Shown here: positions 49,336 through 58,586 of the stretch, in pieces
Layout: each line of letters starts with the position of its first letter
How positions within the stretch are numbered: position 1 is the first letter of the stretch
From: an uncultured Brevinema sp.
GTDB lineage: Bacteria; Spirochaetota; Brevinematia; Brevinematales; Brevinemataceae
Length of the DNA: 64,000 nt
Direction of reading: 5' to 3'
NCBI GenBank assembly: GCA_947038195.1
Contig: CAMQVI010000005.1
Span: 1-64,000 of the forward strand
Position numbers and translations under genes: made by a program
The notes under the pieces: model-generated
Database searches by the model: none
Told to the model about the DNA's origin: nothing
What the model saw: the letters and a program-made list of their open reading frames with translations, nothing else

Positions 49336-50340
49336 ATGAAATCTTATATTTTTGTACTAATATTGCTTGTTTCCCAAACACATTTAAGCTATGCTAATTA
49401 TATAGATACTAGAGATTTGTCTGATGAATCTCGAAAAATACAAAGACTTTTAGGGAAGATAGACGCTCTCAAAATCACCCCCCAACAAAATAATTCCCCT
49501 AGTGGAGCTCAAGTAGCGGCATTAACGATGATTACTACAGGATTAGCGATTGCAGCAGTATCTTCTCCCTATTATCACAGCCCCTCTTATTATCATAGAT
49601 CTTCCTATAATCGCAGGTCTTCTTATTACGCCCCTCGAAGTTCTTACCACAGAAGAAATACGGCAGGTTCTATTATTGGGGCTACCGTAGCCACTGCTGG
49701 TATTATAGGAGCTATTGCTGCTAGTGCAGAACAAGACAATCGAGAAAGAAGCTATATAGCTCAAGAAAGAGCTCAAAAAGAGGTTAATACCATTATTAGC
49801 AATCTTGTGGTTACAGACACAGACTACATGAGCGAAGATAAAGAGCTTTTAAACACTTATTCAATTAAAATTGACAAGAATATTCTCGAAATCAATAGAA
49901 TACTAAGTAACGAAATTCTCCTTATAGAAGACAGAAAAAAACAAGAAGTACAAGAATTTTCTGATAAAACTAATAAATTACAAACAGAGCTTACCGATCT
50001 TCAGGCCGCCGCTCAAGAGCAACTAGTGGACAATATAGATAAAATATCTGACCCATCTATTTCTAAAGAAGCGATAAAAGAATTAAAAAAATTAAACAAA
50101 ACGATTAAGTCTGAATCAAAAAAGAAAGTAAAAACATTAGAAAAGCAATTAGAAGAAGAAGAAGAAAATTTTAATGAATCCTTTGAAGAAAAACAAGAAA
50201 AATACCAAGAACAAATTTTAGAATTAGAATATACTAGGGTTGATAGGATTGTGGTTGAGGCAGAAAGCATGAAAGAGCCTAAAGCTAAACTTTTCCAAAA
50301 ATACATCTCTCTTTATATTAACAAACTCTCAGCTTATTAA
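49336..50340 (+). CDS. Secreted Ser/Tyr/Arg-rich, coiled-coil protein
   Basis: 334 residues with signal peptide (FVLILLVSQTHLSYA). Residues 58-78 are hydrophobic, then about 79-110 is a Ser/Tyr/His/Arg-rich basic stretch (SYYHRSSYNRRSSYY), then 112-130 a second Ala/Gly-rich hydrophobic stretch (AGSIIGATVATAGIIGAIAA). The remainder, about 170-300, is Lys/Glu coiled coil (KKKVKTLEKQLEEEEENF). Two possible membrane hairpins flank a highly positive tyrosine-rich loop. AGGAGG precedes the ATG; promoter and terminator flank it. No family recognised. Confidence 0.7.
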   Translation: MKSYIFVLILLVSQTHLSYANYIDTRDLSDESRKIQRLLGKIDALKITPQQNNSPSGAQVAALTMITTGLAIAAVSSPYYHSPSYYHRSSYNRRSSYYAPRSSYHRRNTAGSIIGATVATAGIIGAIAASAEQDNRERSYIAQERAQKEVNTIISNLVVTDTDYMSEDKELLNTYSIKIDKNILEINRILSNEILLIEDRKKQEVQEFSDKTNKLQTELTDLQAAAQEQLVDNIDKISDPSISKEAIKELKKLNKTIKSESKKKVKTLEKQLEEEEENFNESFEEKQEKYQEQILELEYTRVDRIVVEAESMKEPKAKLFQKYISLYINKLSAY

Positions 50341-50360
50341 ATCTATTGATGTTTATATCA

Positions 50361-50398
50361 CGAAGTCCTACTATATCAATGGTAGGACTTCTTTTTTT
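50361..50398 (+). terminator. Terminator of the 49336 gene
   Basis: Arms GAAGTCCTAC / GTAGGACTTC around TATATCAATG, followed by T7. Confidence 0.92.
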
Positions 50399-50424
50399 GA
50401 AATGATTATTATAGGAGGAATACT

Positions 50425-51051
50425 ATGGAATATCCATTTTTAGCATTAGGAGCATTAGTGCTTTCATCTACCTACTCTCCTGGGCCTAATAACCTTATGT
50501 CTATGGCATTGGGGAAACAGTTAGGATTTAAAAGAGCTTATAAATACGCCCTAGGAGCTTATTTAGGGTACGTAACTCTCTTGACATTAATAGCTATTTT
50601 CAATGGTATTATTTATAGAGTACTCCCTTCTATTATTGTCTATATTGGGGCTTTAGGGGCTTTATATCTCTGTTATCTTGCTTGGAATATGGTTAGAGCC
50701 AAAAGAGATTTTGATCAAAAAGACAGATCTCTTATTCCCGAAGAGAGACTTTTCGTCACTGCTTTTTTCCTGCAATTTATCAATCCCAAAGGTACGATAT
50801 TTGGATTAACGATATTATCTACCTTTGCTTTCCCTTATTTTCAAGATGCTCCTAGAATAGCTCTTCTTATTGGGTTTTTAATGTTTAATATGATTTGCTC
50901 TTTAAGTTTATGGATGGGCTTAGGTACGGCGATGAGCCACTTTATTGCTAAGTATGAAAAACCCTTTAATATTGTGATGGCTTTAGCTCTTTTATACTGT
51001 GCTTATGCTATTTCAGGTCTTGATAAGTTAATAGCAGGTCTAGGACTATGA
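50425..51051 (+). CDS. LysE-family exporter 1
   Basis: 208 residues with about six transmembrane segments. The LysE/RhtB motif STYSPGPNNLMSMALGKQLGFKRA is near the N-terminus (split here), followed by GALYLCYLAWNMVRAK and FFLQFINPKGTIFGL, both standard. The family exports amino acids; the substrate is unknown. AGGAGG precedes the ATG. Its stop overlaps the start of the next exporter by 4 bases. The two proteins share most motifs and so are tandem duplicates. Confidence 0.9.
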   Translation: MEYPFLALGALVLSSTYSPGPNNLMSMALGKQLGFKRAYKYALGAYLGYVTLLTLIAIFNGIIYRVLPSIIVYIGALGALYLCYLAWNMVRAKRDFDQKDRSLIPEERLFVTAFFLQFINPKGTIFGLTILSTFAFPYFQDAPRIALLIGFLMFNMICSLSLWMGLGTAMSHFIAKYEKPFNIVMALALLYCAYAISGLDKLIAGLGL

Positions 51052-51659
51052 GTTACCCCATTATCCCTTTTATTACCTTAGCTATTTCGTCTACCCTATC
51101 TCCAGGGCCTAATAATATTATGATTATGGCATTAGGAAAGCAATTAGGCTTCAAAAAATCTTATAAATATATTATAGGGGCTAGCTTGGGTTACACAGTT
51201 TTACTGATTTATACAGGGCTTCTCAACGCTTTGTTATTTCATATACTTCCTACTATTTCTTCTTTATTAGGGGTATTGGGGGCTTTATACCTCTGTTATC
51301 TTGCGTGGAGTATGGTAAGACCTAAAACAAAAGATTCTAAAAAACAAAGTATTATTCCAGAAGATAAAATCTTTATCACCTCTTTTTTCTTACAATTTAT
51401 CAATCCTAAGGCTACCCTTTTTGTTATAACAGTATATTCGACTTTTGTTTTCCCTTATTTTCAAGATATACAAAGAATATCTCTAGTAGTAGCTTTCCTT
51501 GTAAGTGTTACAGCAGTTTCTTTATGTTTCTGGTTGGGACTGGGGAGTGCTTTAAGCATATTCCTCGAAAAATATGAAAAACCATTCAATATGGTAATGG
51601 CAGCAGCTCTCTTGTATTGTGCCTATGCTGTTTCAGGATTGGCTAAATTATTCATTTAA
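51048..51659 (+). CDS. LysE-family exporter 2
   Basis: 203 residues, same architecture: SSTLSPGPNNIMIMALGKQL, GALYLCYLAWSMVRPK, FFLQFINPKATLF, and the same C-terminal EKYEKPFNMVMAAALLYCAYA. It begins at an ATGA overlap with the first copy, so translation is coupled. The pair may work as a heterodimer or have different substrates. A terminator follows. Confidence 0.9.
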   Translation: MSYPIIPFITLAISSTLSPGPNNIMIMALGKQLGFKKSYKYIIGASLGYTVLLIYTGLLNALLFHILPTISSLLGVLGALYLCYLAWSMVRPKTKDSKKQSIIPEDKIFITSFFLQFINPKATLFVITVYSTFVFPYFQDIQRISLVVAFLVSVTAVSLCFWLGLGSALSIFLEKYEKPFNMVMAAALLYCAYAVSGLAKLFI

Positions 51660-51673
51660 TGAGATAAAAATCA

Positions 51674-51708
51674 TAAAAACCCCTAACTTTTTAGCTAGGG
51701 GTTTTTAT
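51674..51708. terminator. Bidirectional terminator (LysE / tsf)
   Basis: Arms AAAAACCCCTA / TAGGGGTTTTT around ACTTTTTAGC. Confidence 0.9.
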
Positions 51709-51721
51709 TTGATTTAATGAT

Positions 51722-52507
51722 TTAGAGACTTACTCTAATAAAAGCATTAATTTTAGCAGAGCCAAGAAGCTCAGCAATTGTTTTGCTTTCATCGAATACA
51801 AAAGGTTGATCGAGAAGAATACTTTCGCTATAGAATTTTTTCATCATTCCTTCTACCATTTTAGAAAGAACGGCTTCTGGTTTTCCAGATTCTTTAGCTT
51901 TAGCAGTATAAACTTCTAATTCTCTAGCGACGATATCTTGTGGAATATCCTCTCTAACGAGCCCTAAAGGATTCATAGAAGTAATTTGCATAGCAATATT
52001 TTTCTTGATTTCGTCGGAAACAGATCCTTCAAAATCAATAGCTACAACAATTCTATTATTGTGAGTGTAATGATACAAATCACCTTTAGCATCAATGACT
52101 TTCCATTCAGAGAGTATTACATTTTCGCCTAATTTAGCAATAGTGGCTTTACGTTCTTCATCAATATCAGCTGGCAATTCTGTTCCAGGAGCAAGATTGC
52201 TCTTAAGAACTGCTTTAGCAGCCTCTACAGCATATTGTTGAAAAACTTCTGTTTTAGCAACAAAATCTGTTTCACAGTTTACACGGAGAGCAAGAAATTT
52301 CTTTCCTTCTTGAGCAGAAGTGACAAAACCTTCTTTTACTTCGTTATCAGCTCTTTTATTAGCTTTTGCAAGCCCTTTTTGACGGAGGATTTTGACGGCT
52401 TCATCGATATCACCGTTTGTTTCTTCAAGAGTACGTTTTGCGTCCATTAAACCAGCACCAGTCATTTCTTTTAGTTTTTTGATATCTTCCATAGGTACAG
52501 TAGCCAT
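51722..52507 (-). CDS. tsf: Elongation factor Ts
   Basis: 261 residues, slightly short for the family. The N-terminal UBA-like segment KLKEMTGAGLMDAKRTLEETNGDIDEAVK (split) is standard, then LRQKGLAKANKRADNEVKEG and the core RVNCETDFVAKTEVFQ. The C-terminal subdomain has LLDQPFVFDESKTIAELL. It regenerates EF-Tu-GTP. It lies 11 bases after rpsB, the usual rpsB-tsf operon. Confidence 0.96.
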   Translation of the reverse strand: MATVPMEDIKKLKEMTGAGLMDAKRTLEETNGDIDEAVKILRQKGLAKANKRADNEVKEGFVTSAQEGKKFLALRVNCETDFVAKTEVFQQYAVEAAKAVLKSNLAPGTELPADIDEERKATIAKLGENVILSEWKVIDAKGDLYHYTHNNRIVVAIDFEGSVSDEIKKNIAMQITSMNPLGLVREDIPQDIVARELEVYTAKAKESGKPEAVLSKMVEGMMKKFYSESILLDQPFVFDESKTIAELLGSAKINAFIRVSL

Positions 52508-52518
52508 ATGATTACTCC

Positions 52519-53355
52519 TTACTTCTCTTTAGAAATGTTTTCATAACCTTCAGCGAGTTCATCAACAGAATCGTCTAAGGTTGTGGGATGAGAGATAGTT
52601 TGTTCTACAACATCAACAGAAAATTCTTCTTCAAGAGAAGTGCCTTCTACTTTTGCATGAGTACCAGCCCCTTCAATAATAGCATCAGCCATAATAGAAG
52701 AAAGTAATTCAACAGAACGAATAGCATCGTCGTTACCTGGCACAATGTAGTCGAGAAGGTCGGGATCAATATTAGTATCACCGATACCAAATACTTTAAT
52801 ACCTAATTTTTTAGCTTCAAGAACAGCATTAATTTCTCTTTTCACGTCTACTACCCATAAAGCTTGGGGTAGTTTTTTCATATCACGAATACCATCGTAA
52901 AATGCTAACATACGATCAAGATCTTTTTGTAGAGCTACTCTTTCACGTTTGATCATTTGATCACCTTGAGTTTCAATTTTACGCTCAAAACGTTTCATTT
53001 TGTCTACACTTTTTCTAAGAGTTGCATAGTTGGTAAGAGTACCACCTAACCAACGCTTACTAACGTGGTACATTCCACAACGAGCACCCTGTTCTTTGAT
53101 AGAATGTTGTGCTTGTTTTTTGGTGCCTACGAATAGGACCTGACCGCCTTTTTCAGCGATTTCTTTCATTGCGGCATAAGCTTCTTTCAGCTTTTCCGTG
53201 GTGTAACGCAAGTCTATGATGTAAATCCCGTTTCTTTTAGTGAAGATGTAAGGCTTCATTTTTGGGTTCCATCTCTTGGTCTGATGCCCGAAATGCACTC
53301 CTGCTTCAAGGAGATTACGCATTAGCTCGGTATCATTGTAAATGATGCTTGCCAT
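52519..53355 (-). CDS. rpsB: 30S ribosomal protein S2
   Basis: 278 residues from the ATG at 53355, after GGAGG. Marks are LLEAGVHFGHQTKRWNPKMKPYIF, IIDLRYTTEKLKEAY, RWLGGTLTNYATLRKSV and IVPGNDDAIRSVELL. The acidic C-terminal tail is longer than minimal. Translated with tsf; the upstream leader is short and AT-rich. Confidence 0.96.
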   Translation of the reverse strand: MASIIYNDTELMRNLLEAGVHFGHQTKRWNPKMKPYIFTKRNGIYIIDLRYTTEKLKEAYAAMKEIAEKGGQVLFVGTKKQAQHSIKEQGARCGMYHVSKRWLGGTLTNYATLRKSVDKMKRFERKIETQGDQMIKRERVALQKDLDRMLAFYDGIRDMKKLPQALWVVDVKREINAVLEAKKLGIKVFGIGDTNIDPDLLDYIVPGNDDAIRSVELLSSIMADAIIEGAGTHAKVEGTSLEEEFSVDVVEQTISHPTTLDDSVDELAEGYENISKEK

Positions 53356-53506
53356 AAAGATTTGTCCTCCTACAGACATAATATGTTTTGAATATTATAA
53401 CATAGTATATACTTTTCGTCAATCCTTAGCTTGAAAATTCTTCTTAAATATTCTATACTGTTTCATAGATATAAAAAAATGATAAGAGTAAAAGGAAACA
53501 GATATT

Positions 53507-54136
53507 ATGATAAATATTAGTAATTACTTCGTACAATTTTCTCAGTTCTCCCTCACAGTTCCTTCTCTTCCCCTAAAAGACAAAGGACTGGTTCTCCTTT
53601 CTGGGACTAATGGCTCTGGGAAAAGTACCTTGCTACGTTCTATCCTTAACCTGCATCACAATTATCAAGGACTAATCACTTTACATGATAAGGATGTTAA
53701 GACTCTTTCCCGACAAGAAATTGCTCAAGAAATTTCTTACCTTCCTCAGGTGTCCATGAGACTTCCTGAAATAACAGGAGAAGATTTTATTAAACAAGGG
53801 CTCTACCTTAAAGGGGAAGACCAATATGAGTCCCTTATTGATTATTTAGGGATTTCTCATTTACTTGTTAAAAATTGTCAAACAATGTCTGGGGGAGAAA
53901 AACAGCTCGTCGGCTTTGTGAGAAGCCTTGCTTTAAAAAGAAAAATTATTGTTCTCGATGAACCCGAATCTTTTTTAGCTAAGTCTAATAGGCAAAAAAT
54001 AGTTGCCCTTATTTCTTCCTTAGCCAAAGATCATCTTATCCTTCTTTCTAGTCACCATGGGGATCTTTATGACCCTCATATCAATCTTTACTTCGACGAA
54101 ACAGAAGACTATTCTTTTCAAATTACTACCCCTTAA
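53507..54136 (+). CDS. Orphan ABC ATPase (FecE/siderophore-like)
   Basis: 209 residues. Walker A is SGTNGSGKSTLLRSI, Q-loop SYLPQV, signature MSGGEKQLVGFVRSLAL, Walker B KIIVLDEPESFL, H-loop LLSSHHGD. The arrangement ISYLPQ and LSRQEIAQ resembles the iron-siderophore/vitamin-B12 importers (FecE/BtuD). No permease or binding protein lies within 5 kb on either side. It may serve a distant permease. AAAGGAAAC precedes the ATG. Confidence 0.85.
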   Translation: MINISNYFVQFSQFSLTVPSLPLKDKGLVLLSGTNGSGKSTLLRSILNLHHNYQGLITLHDKDVKTLSRQEIAQEISYLPQVSMRLPEITGEDFIKQGLYLKGEDQYESLIDYLGISHLLVKNCQTMSGGEKQLVGFVRSLALKRKIIVLDEPESFLAKSNRQKIVALISSLAKDHLILLSSHHGDLYDPHINLYFDETEDYSFQITTP

Positions 54137-54140
54137 AATA

Positions 54141-54169
54141 TTGACTATGGCTCTACGAGTATTTATCTT
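54141..54169 (+). promoter_or_regulatory. Possible promoter for the 54197 gene
   Basis: TTGACT, 17-base spacer, TATCTT, ending 28 bases before the ATG. Confidence 0.5.
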
Positions 54170-54196
54170 TATGATAAGTATACTTATGGAGGTTAT

Positions 54197-54790
54197 ATGA
54201 ATATACAGTGGAAATTGAGGGGCATTTTTTTTGTAGCGTTTTTATTAGGGGGGATTTCCCAAAATCACGCTCTTTTGACAGAAGGGCAGGTACAATCTAA
54301 AAAGAGTTTATCCTTTGGATTTTGGGTAAAATACCAACAAGAATTTGGTGCTTTAAACGATCATTTTTTTACAGTAGGGGGTCCTAGTTTTGGTTTTAAT
54401 CTAGGTGCCAATTTCTTTTTTGGGGTGGCTCTATATACACCTATGACTTCACCAGAGTTAAGCCCAGATTCGTATTACACTTTTGTTTATGGGGGTGGGA
54501 TTATAGGATTTCGCCTTAACCCCAATGATCCTGTTGTTGTACGCATACAAGCTCTCATAGGGGCAGTAGGTTTTAATACGGTCACAAAAACCACCCTTGG
54601 TTTTTCAGGTGAACAGACTTCATCCTTTATTATTGTTCCTGAAGTCGCCTTGGATATTAGAGTAGCAAAAATCTTTTATATATCCTTGGGTGTTAGTTAT
54701 CGTTACATAGAGGGGATTCCTGAAGTGTGGAAAGATTTGCAAGGATTAGGTGCCTTATCTGGAAATGTAAGTTTAATGTTTATGTTCTAA
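54197..54790 (+). CDS. Small secreted beta-barrel-like protein (paralogue of 48658 gene)
   Basis: 197 residues. The signal peptide is GIFFVAFLLGGISQNHA. Strand-like segments LSFGFWVKYQQEFGALNDHF, FFFGVALYTPM, YGGGIIGFRL and FYISLGVSYRYIEG align with the 48658 protein. The C-terminal ALSGNVSLMFMF ends in Phe, as for outer-membrane barrels. GGAGG precedes the ATG. Predicted outer-membrane, family unknown. Confidence 0.75.
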   Translation: MNIQWKLRGIFFVAFLLGGISQNHALLTEGQVQSKKSLSFGFWVKYQQEFGALNDHFFTVGGPSFGFNLGANFFFGVALYTPMTSPELSPDSYYTFVYGGGIIGFRLNPNDPVVVRIQALIGAVGFNTVTKTTLGFSGEQTSSFIIVPEVALDIRVAKIFYISLGVSYRYIEGIPEVWKDLQGLGALSGNVSLMFMF

Positions 54791-54832
54791 AAAAAAAGTC
54801 TTTTATATAACACTATATAAAAGACTTTTTTG
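54791..54832. terminator. Bidirectional terminator
   Basis: Arms AAAAAGTCTTTTATATA / TATATAAAAGACTTTTT around ACAC, an unusually long 17-base stem. Confidence 0.92.
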
Positions 54833-54834
54833 AT

Positions 54835-57069
54835 TTAATAAAGGTCGAAATCATTTAAAATACGATACATTCCATGATTGTAGATGATAATCTTGACGTA
54901 ATTTCTTGTTTCTTTATAATTAATAGCTTCAATAAAAAGGTATTTATCTTGGATATGACCATATTTTTTAAGCCATCTATTAGTGGCTGTAGGGCCAGCA
55001 TTATAGGCAGCTAAGGATAGTATAATATCATTATCAAAGTCTTCGTACATTTTTTTATGGTAATAAATGCCCATACGAAGATTGTCATAAAAATCATAGT
55101 TAGATAAATCTGGTCTTTTCATCCATCTTTTAATATCTGTGGCTGTATAAGGCATTACTTGGGCGAAGCCTACGGCCCCTACTTGGGAGTACACTCTCTT
55201 TCTGAAGTGACTTTCTGCCATAAAGGAAGAGAGCATCCAGTAAGCTAAGTCTTCATCACCCCCACTCCATTCTTTAATTTGTTCAAATTCTGGCTTAGGA
55301 AATGTGAGGTCTACGATTTCTTTAGGGTAATTAGGAAGATAGGTATACCCATGTTTATCTCTAATATAAAAGTACAATCTAAAAGTAAGATAGCCTCCTA
55401 TATCACTATTGGTAAGAATATCACTATATTTATAATAATAACGTGCATAGTCATGAAAATTTTTATTATTTTTCATTTGTTCTATGATAGCATTCTCTAT
55501 ATAGTCTTGAGTTTCTAAGGCAAGATTACTTAGAGAAGCAGGATATTTTTCTAAAATAGGGATCTTAGGAACTAGTTTTATATCTTTATATACAATATCA
55601 TTAAAATCTTTTTGAGCTTGGGCAAGGTCTTCTTCATCTATAAATTCTGCCAGTTCTTCATCTAACAAAAAAGATTTGTAAAGCATTAATTTATCTTGAA
55701 CATAAAATTTAGGAAATTCCTCCATAATATTTTGGGTAGCTTTTTCAAAAATATCTCTATAATATACTCTTAAATTCTTTTCCTTTTCCTTAGCAACAAT
55801 CCCAGCATAACCAAAAGGGTCTTGAAATATGAGGCGAAGATAGTTTTTGTAAGCCTCTTCTTCCTTCCCCAAATGTTCTTTTATTAAACCTTGAATAAGA
55901 ATAAATTGAGGGTTTTTCATATTATAAGAAATACTCAAATCCGTTGCCTCTTCTGCTTTTACAATATCCGTTCTTATTAAGCCTCTGAGGACTTCTAGAT
56001 GTTGCTCAGGGGAGAGATTTTTATAGTAGGTTTTGTACCATTCTAGGATATAATCAGGATTAGAGTGAAATTCTATCCCTCCCTTAGAATGAAAGAAGAA
56101 ATTTTGTCTGTGGATTTTATTAGCTAGTAAAGCTATCTCGTCAGCCTTATCGTCTAATTGGTGTCTCACAAGTTGTGCATGGGTATTGGTATAAAAATGG
56201 GTGCTTACCCTTGGGCTATCTTTAATATATTGGTACAAATATAAGGCGGCATCTTTTCTCTGTCCACTTAATGCCATAACACGAGAATTTACCCAAGCTT
56301 GATATTCAAGGTTTTTGGTCAATTCCGTATACCTTTTTGCAAAATCTAAGGCTTTCCCCCTATATTCTGGAAGTCTCAAGCTCATTTCTACAAGATTCGT
56401 TAAATCCCCTTTCGCTCTAAAATTAGCAGGGTCTAGGGTTTTGAGGATATTAGAATAAGCAAGATTATTTGCAAAATAAGATTGAGCATCAATAATATCG
56501 CTAACCTTATAAGCTTGATTAAGAGCTTGATTCGCCAATGCTATCCATGCTTTTCCTCGCTGAGATAAATTTCTATTATTTAGACGAAGCATAGCAAGGT
56601 AATTTTGATTGCCCCATAGAGCAGAAAACAATTCTTGATCTAAGTAAGAACGTATAGGGGAGTCTTGAGGGACTTGTCTAACCATAGATATTAATTGATC
56701 TCCATCTAGGTTAGCAATAGTGTCAGCGTCCTCATGATTTTGGATAGATTTTAAATAGCGACGAATATAAAAAGGAAAAATATCCTGGTACTCAGCAGAA
56801 GATAACAGGGCGTTTCCATCTATTTTTTTGAACTGATCGTATGCTTTATTGTATTCTCTAAGCTCCAAATAAGAGCTAGCCCAAATATATTGCAATTCCA
56901 AAGTGTCAGCTTTATTAGAATCTTTTTCAAATATTTCTATGACATTTCTGTAATGCCCTTTTTTATAGGAAGTGAGAGGGTTTGTTAAGTCTACTTTTCC
57001 CGAGTCAAGACTTCTTATATAAATCGTTACACTCAAAGCTGCAACAAGCAAAAATAACCAACGTTTCAT
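54835..57069 (-). CDS. Soluble lytic transglycosylase (Slt-like)
   Basis: 744 residues. An N-terminal signal/anchor (RWLFLLVAALSVTIYI) precedes a long helical TPR-like superhelix (about 30-580), as in Slt70. The C-terminal catalytic domain (about 600-735) has WMLSSFMAESHFRKRVYSQVGAVGFAQVMPYTA (in two parts); the Glu in MAES is the catalytic acid. ILSLAAYNAGPTATNRWL and ETRNYVKII complete the SLT fold. It cleaves peptidoglycan to anhydro-muropeptides. Complete. Confidence 0.92.
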   Translation of the reverse strand: MKRWLFLLVAALSVTIYIRSLDSGKVDLTNPLTSYKKGHYRNVIEIFEKDSNKADTLELQYIWASSYLELREYNKAYDQFKKIDGNALLSSAEYQDIFPFYIRRYLKSIQNHEDADTIANLDGDQLISMVRQVPQDSPIRSYLDQELFSALWGNQNYLAMLRLNNRNLSQRGKAWIALANQALNQAYKVSDIIDAQSYFANNLAYSNILKTLDPANFRAKGDLTNLVEMSLRLPEYRGKALDFAKRYTELTKNLEYQAWVNSRVMALSGQRKDAALYLYQYIKDSPRVSTHFYTNTHAQLVRHQLDDKADEIALLANKIHRQNFFFHSKGGIEFHSNPDYILEWYKTYYKNLSPEQHLEVLRGLIRTDIVKAEEATDLSISYNMKNPQFILIQGLIKEHLGKEEEAYKNYLRLIFQDPFGYAGIVAKEKEKNLRVYYRDIFEKATQNIMEEFPKFYVQDKLMLYKSFLLDEELAEFIDEEDLAQAQKDFNDIVYKDIKLVPKIPILEKYPASLSNLALETQDYIENAIIEQMKNNKNFHDYARYYYKYSDILTNSDIGGYLTFRLYFYIRDKHGYTYLPNYPKEIVDLTFPKPEFEQIKEWSGGDEDLAYWMLSSFMAESHFRKRVYSQVGAVGFAQVMPYTATDIKRWMKRPDLSNYDFYDNLRMGIYYHKKMYEDFDNDIILSLAAYNAGPTATNRWLKKYGHIQDKYLFIEAINYKETRNYVKIIIYNHGMYRILNDFDLY

Positions 57070-57185
57070 AGGGTTTCCTTAAATTTTATTAATTAGATAG
57101 TGACAATAAAATTTGTAATAAATCGTATTGTAGACTTTTTTTTCGTTTTCTCTTAAAATATTAGTATATATGGTAAGGGGTTTTC

Positions 57186-57632
57186 ATGATTTTTCTCTTA
57201 ATATTTTTATCATTTCCTACTTTTTCTCTAGCATTAGAATCCATAGAAGATTCTGAGCAGATGTATGAGTTTTTGGAAGGGGCTTGGGTAGCACCCCAGT
57301 CTGGCGAGCTAGACATGTTTTTTTACTTCCAGAAAGAGGGGTATTTCACAATAACAATGAAACCCGTCTTCGAATACTCTAATCTTTCTATTATGGAACA
57401 ATCTCTAGCCTTAGCTACTATGCAGACAGAAGAAGAAAATTCTATCAGTGTTTTTCGGTTTTTAGAGGACATTTCTGAACAGGAGGGGCTTGTTATTGAG
57501 GCAGAGATTCTTCTCAATGAAGAGTATTCTACTAATATATTAGATATTACCAAAGATAAAATCTATATCTACGATGCCCAAACAAATAAAAAAACTATTT
57601 TTATTCAACGTCCTGAGCTTTCTTCAGAATAA
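57186..57632 (+). CDS. Small secreted protein of unknown function
   Basis: 148 residues with signal peptide (FLLIFLSFPTFSLA). The mature part is acidic: YEFLEGAWVAPQSGELDMFFYF, FTITMKPVFEYS, IYIYDAQTNKKTIFI. The pattern (EGxW..., then strands) loosely resembles lipocalin-like or DUF proteins, but no family is certain. It overlaps the 3' end of prmC by 32 bases, convergent. Confidence 0.65.
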   Translation: MIFLLIFLSFPTFSLALESIEDSEQMYEFLEGAWVAPQSGELDMFFYFQKEGYFTITMKPVFEYSNLSIMEQSLALATMQTEEENSISVFRFLEDISEQEGLVIEAEILLNEEYSTNILDITKDKIYIYDAQTNKKTIFIQRPELSSE

Positions 57633-58473
57633 GTACTCTTTCTAAATTATTAAAATCAAACTTTATATCTCTATGGGGAAAAATAACAGGATCAAAGCAT
57701 TGAGAAATTGCCTCATGCTTATGATCTATCTCTAATACTAAAATTCCGTCGTCATGAAGATGATCTTCAGCGAATTTTGCAATCTTACGATAAAAGATTA
57801 AACCATCCTCCCCAGCATATAGGGCTGTATGAGGCTCAAAATCTTTTACCTGCCAATCTAAGATATCCATATCATGATTATCTAAATAAGGAGGATTGGA
57901 AACAATACAATCCCATTTTCCTAAATCTTCCCAAGTGCTCTCATCAAGAAAATCTACTTGCTCTATAGTAAGCAGGGAACTATCTAATTCTAAGTCTTTT
58001 TGCGATTCTATAAAAGGTTCTATAATGATATCTATTCCTTTTACACGTGCTAGGGGAAAGAGCCTATGAAGAGATATGGCTATGGCTCCTGTGCCTGTCC
58101 CTATATCTAAAATAGAAATTTCAGAGGTAGGCACATAGTGTTTTCTAAGAACCTCTATTAAATGTTCTGTATCATAACGAGGAATTAGTGTTTGAGGAGA
58201 AACGGGAATTTTATCTTGATAAAAATAGGTGTAGCCTAGAATGTGTGCCAAAGGCTTACCCGTTTGGCGTTCTTGAATAATATTGTTAAAAGATGTTAAT
58301 TCATCATCTTGCAATATTTTGTAGAAAATCAAAGAAAGTTCATAGCGAGATATATCAAGAATGTGGATCATAATCCTCACCATTTCTTCTTCTCTTTCAG
58401 GGAATTTATCCAAGGGGAATATTTCTCTTGTATATTCAAATAATTGATTGATTGTATATTTCATTTTTTCCAT
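57601..58473 (-). CDS. prmC: Peptide-chain-release-factor glutamine methyltransferase
   Basis: 290 residues. The catalytic NPPY is in IVSNPPYLDN (about 190). The SAM motif is ILDIGTGTGAIAISL. The N-terminal domain shows TGKPLAHILGYTYFY and TLIPRYDTEHLIE (usually RPDTE). It methylates the Gln of the GGQ loop in release factors. No good ribosome site precedes the first ATG, and a TATAAT at 58479-58484 ends five bases upstream, so a leaderless message is possible. Confidence 0.94.
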   Translation of the reverse strand: MEKMKYTINQLFEYTREIFPLDKFPEREEEMVRIMIHILDISRYELSLIFYKILQDDELTSFNNIIQERQTGKPLAHILGYTYFYQDKIPVSPQTLIPRYDTEHLIEVLRKHYVPTSEISILDIGTGTGAIAISLHRLFPLARVKGIDIIIEPFIESQKDLELDSSLLTIEQVDFLDESTWEDLGKWDCIVSNPPYLDNHDMDILDWQVKDFEPHTALYAGEDGLIFYRKIAKFAEDHLHDDGILVLEIDHKHEAISQCFDPVIFPHRDIKFDFNNLERVLILKKAQDVE

Positions 58474-58524
58474 ACTATATTATACACGAAAAAAGCTTTT
58501 TTTACACAAAAAACTTTCCTTATA

Positions 58525-58553
58525 TTGAATTTTTTTTAAAAAAGATGTATTAT
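58525..58553 (+). promoter_or_regulatory. nadK promoter
   Basis: TTGAAT, 17-base spacer, TATTAT, 33 bases before the nadK ATG. Confidence 0.65.
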
Positions 58554-58586
58554 TTATAGGTAGTGTGTATTATTTTAGGAGAATCC

